From Candidatus Iainarchaeum sp. (GTDB lineage Archaea; Iainarchaeota; Iainarchaeia; Iainarchaeales; GCA-2688035): 10,858 nucleotides of DNA. The stretch's first letter is position 1, and the number at the start of each line of letters is the position of its first letter. Shown here one piece after another: positions 6,401 to 10,858 of the stretch. Position numbers and translations under genes: made by a program. The notes under the pieces were generated by a model that saw only the letters and a program-made list of their open reading frames with translations, was not told where the DNA came from and made no database searches. Location of the stretch: NCBI GenBank assembly GCA_017608725.1, contig JAFCFG010000016.1:1-10858 (forward strand). Reading direction: 5' to 3'.

Positions 6401-7309
6401 TTATTTAAGCAGGCCCAGATTCTGTAGCACTGCCTCGATTTGCTTTGCTGAATCAGGTTTTACATCTACCAGGGGAAGCCTTGGAACGCCGGCAGCAATT
6501 CCCAATTTGCGCAGGGCATAGTGCGCTGGCCCAGGATTTGTTTCAATGAAGAGAACCTTGTACAATTCTCTTAGGCTGCTATCAACTTTTTTCGCTTGGC
6601 CCATTTTTCCCTCCAATGCAAGTGAAATCATTTCACTTGTTTGTTTTGGTGCAACGTTTGCCGCTACGCTAATGCAGCCTGTTCCGCCTGCCCTGATTAT
6701 TTCCAAAGTCAGAGAATCATCGCCGCTTATCACATCAAATTGGCAGTCCTTTGTTAACTCAATTGCCTTTTTTATCTGTTCAATGTTTCCGGATGCTTCC
6801 TTTACTGCAATCACATTGCTGAATTCTTTGGCAAGCAGTGCAACAGTTTCCGGTTCAACATTCTTGCCTGTTCTCCCTGGAACGTTGTAAACTATGATTT
6901 CACCGTCAATTGCTTGGGCGATGGCAGCATAATGCTGGTAAAGCCCCTCCTGCGTTGGCTTGTTTTGGTAGGGGGAAATTTGCAGGTGTCTTTTAATGCC
7001 CAGGTCCTGCATTCCCCCTGCAAGCTCTATGGCCTCTCTTGTGCAATTACTTCCATCTCCAGCAATTACCTCAACTTTGCTTCCTGCAATTTCCAGTGCC
7101 TTCTCCACCAGCTTTATCTGCTCATCATGCGTTAGAGAAGCAGCGTGCCCTGTACAGCCAGCAACAACAATTCCACTAACATTGCCTTTTACAACGTATT
7201 CAATTAGCTGCTTCAATCCATCAAAGTCAACTGCGTGATTCAGCCTGTTTCCGTCCTCTTGCATCGGCGTAATCAGTGCAGGAAAACAACCAGAGATTCC
7301 CTTAGCCAT
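6401..7309 (-). CDS. dapA: 4-hydroxy-tetrahydrodipicolinate synthase (DapA)
   Basis: DapA condenses pyruvate with aspartate semialdehyde, the first committed step of lysine synthesis through diaminopimelate. The 302 aa form one TIM barrel of usual length. The Schiff-base lysine is Lys170 (IAVKEASGN); Tyr141 and Arg146 lie in VYNVPGRTG, and NKPTQEGLYQH is a typical DapA segment. Two members of the catalytic proton relay differ: the usual GTTGE is GCTGH (Cys52 in place of Thr44, E. coli numbering), and the usual PYYN is PYQN (Gln115 in place of Tyr107). The start overlaps the dapB stop by 8 bases (ATGGCTAA), so translation is probably coupled. Location beside dapB favours the DapA role, but other pyruvate aldolases of the same family (NAL or KDG-aldolase type) remain possible given the substitutions. 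Confidence 0.92.
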   Translation of the reverse strand: MAKGISGCFPALITPMQEDGNRLNHAVDFDGLKQLIEYVVKGNVSGIVVAGCTGHAASLTHDEQIKLVEKALEIAGSKVEVIAGDGSNCTREAIELAGGMQDLGIKRHLQISPYQNKPTQEGLYQHYAAIAQAIDGEIIVYNVPGRTGKNVEPETVALLAKEFSNVIAVKEASGNIEQIKKAIELTKDCQFDVISGDDSLTLEIIRAGGTGCISVAANVAPKQTSEMISLALEGKMGQAKKVDSSLRELYKVLFIETNPGPAHYALRKLGIAAGVPRLPLVDVKPDSAKQIEAVLQNLGLLK

Positions 7310-8054
7310 CTTTGGTCAACTCTTTCACCATATCATTTATTGAATAAAAACCTTTTTTGCCCTTAATCCATTTCGCTGCCTGCAGTGCTCCCAGAGCAAA
7401 GCCGTTCCTGTTTCTTGCTGTGTGCTTTAATTCGATTGTGTCAGCGCTGCTGTCAAAGAACACAGAATGGGTCCCTGGCACTGAACCGCCTCTAACCGAG
7501 GCAACGTGCATCTCATTTCCTGCAATTTCCCTATTTAATTTTTCCTCTACCGCTTTTTTCTTCCTGCCAATTTTTTCCAATAAAAGGCTTTCAATGCTTT
7601 TGGCTGTTCCGCTTGGGCTGTCTTTTTTGTTTTTGTGGTGCATTTCAAGGCAAAAAACATCGTATTCTGTTAGATTGTTCATAATGGATGCCGCATTTTC
7701 AACGATTTTGAAAAAGACATTTACCCCGATGCTGAAGTTGCTGGCATAAATCAGCCCAATGCCGGATTTTTCAACTATCTTCTGTGCACCATCCAGCTTA
7801 TCATACCAGCCTGTTGTTCCAACAACCAGGTTCTTTTTCAGGGAAGCAATCTTTTCAATATTACCAACAACTGTTTCAGGCTGGCTGAAGTCAATGCATA
7901 CCTCTGCATTGCCAATTGATTCCCTGTTTATTTCCTTGTGCGTAGCACCCTCTGCACTTGGGTCAATGGCTGCCACTACTTCAATGCCATGTTCTCTGGC
8001 CAGATTTGCAATGGTTTTCCCCATCCTACCAAATCCAATCAATGCAATTTTCAT
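7302..8054 (-). CDS. dapB: 4-hydroxy-tetrahydrodipicolinate reductase (DapB)
   Basis: DapB reduces the DapA product with NAD(P)H to tetrahydrodipicolinate. The 250 aa, of normal family length, begin with a Rossmann glycine motif GFGRMGK (7-13). VVGTTGW is at 77-83 and ASNFSIGVN at 104-112. The catalytic and substrate-binding signature EMHHKNKKDSPSGTAK (137-152) contains the His139, His140 and Lys143 equivalents of E. coli His159, His160 and Lys163, all intact. RGGSVPGTHSVFF follows at 188-200. No departure from family-conserved residues was noticed, unlike the other dap products here. The ATG at 8054 has a GGGTGG ribosome site 5 bases upstream. It is first in a leftward dapB-dapA operon, divergent from the aminotransferase operon. 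Confidence 0.97.
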   Translation of the reverse strand: MKIALIGFGRMGKTIANLAREHGIEVVAAIDPSAEGATHKEINRESIGNAEVCIDFSQPETVVGNIEKIASLKKNLVVGTTGWYDKLDGAQKIVEKSGIGLIYASNFSIGVNVFFKIVENAASIMNNLTEYDVFCLEMHHKNKKDSPSGTAKSIESLLLEKIGRKKKAVEEKLNREIAGNEMHVASVRGGSVPGTHSVFFDSSADTIELKHTARNRNGFALGALQAAKWIKGKKGFYSINDMVKELTKDG

Positions 8055-8059
8055 TCAGG

Positions 8060-8065
8060 CCACCC
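8060..8065 (-). promoter_or_regulatory. Ribosome binding site of dapB
   Basis: The minus strand reads GGGTGG, 5 bases before the ATG at 8054. It supports this start and a transcript with a leader of roughly 24 bases from the TATA box at 8107-8100. Confidence 0.6.
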
Positions 8066-8099
8066 TAAGAAGCTATAAAACAGCCTATACGAAAAGCTA

Positions 8100-8107
8100 T
8101 ATATAAA
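8100..8107 (-). promoter_or_regulatory. TATA box of dapB-dapA
   Basis: The minus strand reads TTTATATA, followed by more alternating A/T. Counting about 26 bases from its centre places the transcript start near 8078, leaving a leader that contains the GGGTGG site. A weaker TTTTATAG at 8080-8073 would instead give a leaderless dapB message. Confidence 0.55.
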
Positions 8108-8108
8108 T

Positions 8109-8141
8109 AACCAATTTGGACGAAATTCGTTTTTATTGGTT
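8109..8141. promoter_or_regulatory. Inverted repeat between divergent lysine promoters (candidate operator)
   Basis: A two-part inverted repeat is exactly symmetric about position 8125. Outer arms are AACCAAT (8109-8115) and ATTGGTT (8135-8141); inner arms are ACGAA (8120-8124) and TTCGT (8126-8130); 4-base unmatched spacers lie between them. Twelve of 16 base pairs match. It occupies the interval between the two TATA boxes and touches the expected BRE of each, so a dimeric or tetrameric regulator bound here could control both operons at once. The regulator is not identified; an Lrp/AsnC-type lysine sensor is only a guess. Confidence 0.55.
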
Positions 8142-8145
8142 TAGT

Positions 8146-8154
8146 TATTTAAAT
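8146..8154 (+). promoter_or_regulatory. TATA box of the aminotransferase-dapF-lysA operon
   Basis: TATTTAAAT is centred at about 8150, predicting a transcript start near 8176 and a leader of roughly 17 bases that includes the GGGGG ribosome site at 8182-8186. Confidence 0.5.
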
Positions 8155-8181
8155 TTTCCCCACCAAAGTTTTTCTTGGTAA

Positions 8182-8186
8182 GGGGG
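8182..8186 (+). promoter_or_regulatory. Ribosome binding site deciding the aminotransferase start
   Basis: A GGGGG run (in AAGGGGGCC) ends 6 bases before the ATG at 8193. An upstream in-frame TTG at 8175 is rejected as start because this site would then lie inside the coding region and the inferred transcript begins at about 8176. Confidence 0.6.
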
Positions 8187-8192
8187 CCTAAA

Positions 8193-9386
8193 ATGGCTTT
8201 TAAGGCAAGAGGAAGTGAAAACCTGGAAAAAATCCTTGAAAGGCCTTATCCCTTTGATGCAGTTGATGCAGTAAAGGAAAAGGCTGTCGCAAAGCACGGT
8301 GCCGGCTTTATAATAGACTTCGGCATAGGCGACCCCAGCGATGAAACCCCGGAAGAGATAAGGGAGCAGTGCAAGAAAGCAGTTGATGCAAGGAAAACAA
8401 GCGGTTACCCTGAGTCGATTGGCAGCACTGAATTCAGGGAAGCCGTCTGCAGTTGGATGAAAAAGAGAAGTAATGTTTTCCTCAGCAAAGAGGAAGTAAT
8501 TGCAACCTACGGCGCAAAATACGCCTGCTTCCACATTCCCCTGGTTTTTTTGAACCCCAACAGGGGGGAAGTGGCCCTAATCCCAAACCCTGGTTATCCG
8601 CCTTACTCGGATGGAACAATGCTTGCTGGTGGCAAACCGTATTATCTGAATATCCTGCCGGAGAATGGCTTCCTGCCTTCCTTTGATTCAATTCCCAGTG
8701 AAACAGCGAAGAATGCAAGAATCCTGTTTTTGAGCAGCCCCCACAGCCCAACAGGGCAAATGTATGGCAAGGAAAAATTGCAGGAAGCAGTTGATTTCTG
8801 CAACGACAACAACGTTATACTTGTTTCAGACGAGTGCTACAACGAGCTTTTCTTTGGGGAAAGGCCATTGAGCATTCTCGAAATTGCAAATGCGGAGCAA
8901 TGCAGCATTGTTCTCAACTCTCTTTCGAAGAGAAGCATGATGACTGGTTACGCTGTTGGCTTTGCAGCAAGCAAGAATAAGGATTTGTTGCATGCTTTTG
9001 AAGCAGTGACAAGGAAAAGCGTCCAGGGGGTTCCATCATTTATTCAAGATGCTGCTGTTGCCGCCTGGAGAGATGAAGCACACTGTGAAAAAATGAGAGC
9101 AGAGTACAGTGCAAGGATTGATGCACTGCTCCCTGCCTTAAAGCAATTGGGTTGTAAGGTGGAGAAGCCAGCCGGCACATTTTACCTTTGGGTTGAAGTT
9201 CCGGATGGAAAAACCCCAATGCAGTTAAGTGAGCAGCTGCTGGTTGAAAAGGGGATAAACACTGTCCCAGGCAACCTCATTTCCCATACCTTTAATGGAA
9301 TAAATCCCGGCGAGCATTTTCTTAGGTTTGCAATGGTTCAATCAATTGAAAAAACAAAGGAAGCGGCAGAGAGGCTGTTAAAATGA
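8193..9386 (+). CDS. dapL: PLP aminotransferase of lysine synthesis (DapL, or DapC-like)
   Basis: A 397-aa fold-type I aminotransferase. Visible landmarks are Tyr72 (SGYPESIG), the SSPHSPTG loop (181-188), Asp213 and Tyr216 (SDECYNE), the Schiff-base Lys246 (SLSKRSMMTG) and the carboxylate-binding Arg378 (FLRFAMV). Between dapA/dapB and dapF/lysA it should supply LL-diaminopimelate, either directly from tetrahydrodipicolinate (DapL) or from the succinylated keto acid (DapC). SLSKRS, AAWRDEAH and the NPGEH segment resemble DapC-type enzymes, but no succinylase or desuccinylase gene is near, so DapL is the working call. Two PLP-pocket residues are unusual: Ala254 replaces the near-universal phosphate-binding Arg (AspAT Arg266), and Ser185 replaces the Asn of NPTG (AspAT Asn194). 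The start is chosen by the GGGGG site. The stop overlaps a small downstream ORF as ATGA. Confidence 0.88.
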   Translation: MAFKARGSENLEKILERPYPFDAVDAVKEKAVAKHGAGFIIDFGIGDPSDETPEEIREQCKKAVDARKTSGYPESIGSTEFREAVCSWMKKRSNVFLSKEEVIATYGAKYACFHIPLVFLNPNRGEVALIPNPGYPPYSDGTMLAGGKPYYLNILPENGFLPSFDSIPSETAKNARILFLSSPHSPTGQMYGKEKLQEAVDFCNDNNVILVSDECYNELFFGERPLSILEIANAEQCSIVLNSLSKRSMMTGYAVGFAASKNKDLLHAFEAVTRKSVQGVPSFIQDAAVAAWRDEAHCEKMRAEYSARIDALLPALKQLGCKVEKPAGTFYLWVEVPDGKTPMQLSEQLLVEKGINTVPGNLISHTFNGINPGEHFLRFAMVQSIEKTKEAAERLLK

Positions 9387-9436
9387 CAGCAAAGTCCAGA
9401 GGGTTGGGAGAATTTGCCGATGGGGTGATTGGATGA
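9383..9436 (+). CDS. 17-codon minigene between the aminotransferase and dapF
   Basis: A short frame (MTAKSRGLGEFADGVIG) starts on an ATG that overlaps the aminotransferase stop as ATGA and ends on a TGA that overlaps the dapF ATG as ATGA. GAGAGG lies 8 bases before its ATG. This double overlap would carry terminating ribosomes from the aminotransferase through to dapF. It may be a translational coupler rather than a functional peptide, or a coincidence: dapF has its own GGGGTGAT site. No similarity to a known peptide is recognised. Confidence 0.3.
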   Translation: MTAKSRGLGEFADGVIG

Positions 9437-10254
9437 TTGTCTCATTCAGCAAGCTTCACGGCATTGGCAATGACTTCATTGCAGTGAACGAACTGCAGAG
9501 GGAACTAATTGAGGAAAAGGACAAGAGTTTTTTTGCAACCAAGAATTGCAAGAGGCGTGTCGCAGTTGGCTCAGACGGCGTTCTGTTTCTTTGCAAACCC
9601 AAAGGCAGGGAAGCCGATTTCAGGATGAGGATGTTTAATCCAGATGGAAGTGAAGCAGAAACATGCGTGAACGGTCTGAGGTGCGCTGCACTTGAAAAAT
9701 TCCTTGCTGACGGAAAGGAGAAAAAGGCTTACAAAATTGAAACAGGCCAGGGCATTGTTAATGCAAGGCTTTCCAATGCAAAGAAAGACAGAGCAGTGAT
9801 TGAATTGCAGTTGCTTGGAAAAACAGAGTTCAGGGGAAAGTTCCAATTAATTGTCAATGGAAAGGGTTTTGAATACAGCAGCGTTGATGTTGGGAATCCC
9901 CATGCAGTGGTTTTTCTGAAAGATTCTGTGCAGCAGTTTCCAGTGGAGGAAATAGGGCATGCATTTGAATGGCACAGGGCATTTCAGCCAGACAGGACAA
10001 ACACAGAATTCGTTAACGTTCTCTCACCAAGAAGCATTAAGATCCGGGTCCACGAAAGAGGGGCCTGCGAAACAGCTGCATGCGGCTCTGGAGCAATTGC
10101 ATCAGTTGTCGCTGGCATTGACGCTGGTGTGGTTGATGAAAACAAATGGGTTAGTGTTGAAATGCCTGGCGGCACACTTGAAATAAAGGCCGGAAAGAAA
10201 TTGTCTTTAAGGGGCCCTGCCCAAAGGGTTTTTATTGGCAGCATGGAATGGTGA
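9433..10254 (+). CDS. dapF: Diaminopimelate epimerase (DapF)
   Basis: DapF interconverts LL- and meso-diaminopimelate without a cofactor, using two cysteines as acid and base. The 273 aa match family length. KLHGIGNDF (7-15) is the N-terminal signature. Catalytic Cys78 lies in NPDGSEAETCVNG and catalytic Cys217 in ERGACETAACGSGA. Asn155-Pro-His (VGNPHAV), Asn190 (RTNTEFV) and Glu208 are in place, and GPAQRVFIG closes the fold. Two near-invariant glycines are changed: CGNG is CVNG (Val79), and ERGAGET is ERGACET (Cys212, a third cysteine close to the active site). GGGGTGAT just before the ATG is a strong ribosome site. It lies in the rightward operon between the aminotransferase and lysA, whose ATG follows after 5 bases. 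Confidence 0.95.
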   Translation: MIVSFSKLHGIGNDFIAVNELQRELIEEKDKSFFATKNCKRRVAVGSDGVLFLCKPKGREADFRMRMFNPDGSEAETCVNGLRCAALEKFLADGKEKKAYKIETGQGIVNARLSNAKKDRAVIELQLLGKTEFRGKFQLIVNGKGFEYSSVDVGNPHAVVFLKDSVQQFPVEEIGHAFEWHRAFQPDRTNTEFVNVLSPRSIKIRVHERGACETAACGSGAIASVVAGIDAGVVDENKWVSVEMPGGTLEIKAGKKLSLRGPAQRVFIGSMEW

Positions 10255-10259
10255 TGTGA

Positions 10260-10858
10260 ATGTGGTGGGAACGGGGCGGTCATTTGGAGGTGAGGCAAAA
10301 CCAGCTGTACATTGCCGGTATTAGCGCAGCAGCGCTTGCAAAGCAGTTTGCTACGCCACTGTATGTTTACAATGGAAACAGAATAATTGAGAATTTCCTT
10401 GCCCTAAAGGGGGCATTTGCTGAGTTGAAGGCAAAGCCAAGGATTCACTTCGCGGTAAAAGCAAATTCTCACATTGCAATCTTGCGGCTGCTGCAAAAGG
10501 AAGGCGCGTATATTGACGCTGTCTCCCCCAATGAAGTCCAAATTGCCTTGAAAGCAGGCTTCTCTCCAAAAAAGATTTTGTTTACTGGAACAAGCGTAAG
10601 CACAAAGGAATTGGAACAATTGATTGAATTGGGCATAACCATAAACATTGACAGCTTCAGCCAGATGCAGCGCTTGCACGAGCTTGGATTCAAGGGGGAT
10701 GTGAGCATCAGATGGAACCCTGGATTGGGTGCTGGGCACCACAGCCATACTATAACTGCTGGCAAGTTCATTAAATTTGGTATTCCTGAGGATAAGGTTG
10801 AATCTGCTTTTCTCCAGGCAAAGGCATTTGGCTTTAATGTTGTTGGTTTGCATCAGCA
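10260..10858 (+). CDS. lysA: Diaminopimelate decarboxylase (LysA), N-terminal part
   Basis: LysA decarboxylates meso-diaminopimelate to L-lysine, the last step of the pathway. The 199 visible codons cover the start of the alanine-racemase-type PLP barrel; the C-terminal half is beyond the right edge. Recognisable parts are TPLYVYNGNRI (32-42), the PLP lysine Lys67 in HFAVKANSH, DAVSPNEVQIALKAGF (86-101), ILFTGTSVSTKEL, IRWNPGLGAGHH (150-161), KFGI (172-175) and VVGLHQ at the edge, where family members continue with His-Ile-Gly-Ser. The ATG at 10260 is the first start after an in-frame TGA (10257-10259) and has GGTGAT overlapping the dapF stop, 4 bases upstream. A GTG at 10290 is an alternative, but the residues it would lose (HLEVRQNQ-type lead-in) resemble the usual LysA N-terminus. 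Confidence 0.93.
   Translation, partial: MWWERGGHLEVRQNQLYIAGISAAALAKQFATPLYVYNGNRIIENFLALKGAFAELKAKPRIHFAVKANSHIAILRLLQKEGAYIDAVSPNEVQIALKAGFSPKKILFTGTSVSTKELEQLIELGITINIDSFSQMQRLHELGFKGDVSIRWNPGLGAGHHSHTITAGKFIKFGIPEDKVESAFLQAKAFGFNVVGLHQ

Noticed and set aside
6267..6521. Plus-strand frame of 84 codons reaching from the spacer into dapA
   Set aside because: It starts on TTG without a ribosome site, and its second half is antisense to conserved dapA sequence. The first 50 codons look mildly protein-like, but there is no support for expression.
8175..8192. TTG at 8175 as start of the aminotransferase
   Set aside because: The GGGGG ribosome site at 8182-8186 points to the ATG at 8193, and the inferred transcript start is at about 8176.
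10290..10292. GTG at 10290 as the lysA start
   Set aside because: The ATG at 10260 has a better spaced GGTGAT site and retains the lead-in residues usual for LysA; GTG has its GGAG directly abutting it.

Overview
The window looks archaeal. Divergent and leaderless-looking starts are preceded by A/T-rich TATA elements at the archaeal spacing (about 26 bases before the inferred transcript start), operons use GGTG- or GAGG-type ribosome sites, and half of the window encodes lipoprotein-like or membrane-anchored secreted proteins with Cys-rich and Ig-like modules of a kind common in DPANN-type archaea. A lineage such as Diapherotrites is a reasonable guess, but the sequence alone does not fix it.

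Left half (1-4081, all on the minus strand): a secreted protein with five Cys-rich 'TCPxDC' modules (723 aa) overlaps by ATGA with a second, smaller secreted protein that runs off the left edge. Upstream is a separately transcribed 498-aa lipoprotein with its own eight-Cys module. A hairpin followed by a U-rich tract (2476-2522) probably ends the lipoprotein transcript, and a TATA box at 2451-2458 starts the next one. Middle (4230-6205): a Nudix hydrolase on the plus strand converges, with a 5-base gap, on a single-pass membrane protein (521 aa) with a PEGA-like domain and Ig-like repeats.

Right half (6401-10858): a divergent lysine (diaminopimelate) biosynthesis locus. dapB-dapA run leftward with an 8-base overlap. 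A DapL/DapC-type aminotransferase, dapF and lysA (cut by the right edge) run rightward in a tight operon. Together these give dihydrodipicolinate synthase, its reductase, the aminotransferase, the epimerase and the decarboxylase. No succinylase, acetylase, deacylase or ddh gene is present, so the direct DapL route fits best. Aspartokinase and Asd would have to be elsewhere.

The points most worth a second look are in the lysine locus. A symmetric 33-bp inverted repeat sits exactly between the two divergent TATA boxes and could be a shared operator. A 17-codon minigene is linked by ATGA overlaps to both dapL and dapF. Several near-invariant active-site positions are substituted in DapA (Thr44 to Cys, Tyr107 to Gln, E. 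coli numbering), in the aminotransferase (PLP-phosphate Arg to Ala, Asn194-equivalent to Ser) and in DapF (glycines next to the catalytic loops). No CRISPR array, tRNA, rRNA, insertion sequence or integration site was seen, and no gene-free stretch exceeds about 200 bases.
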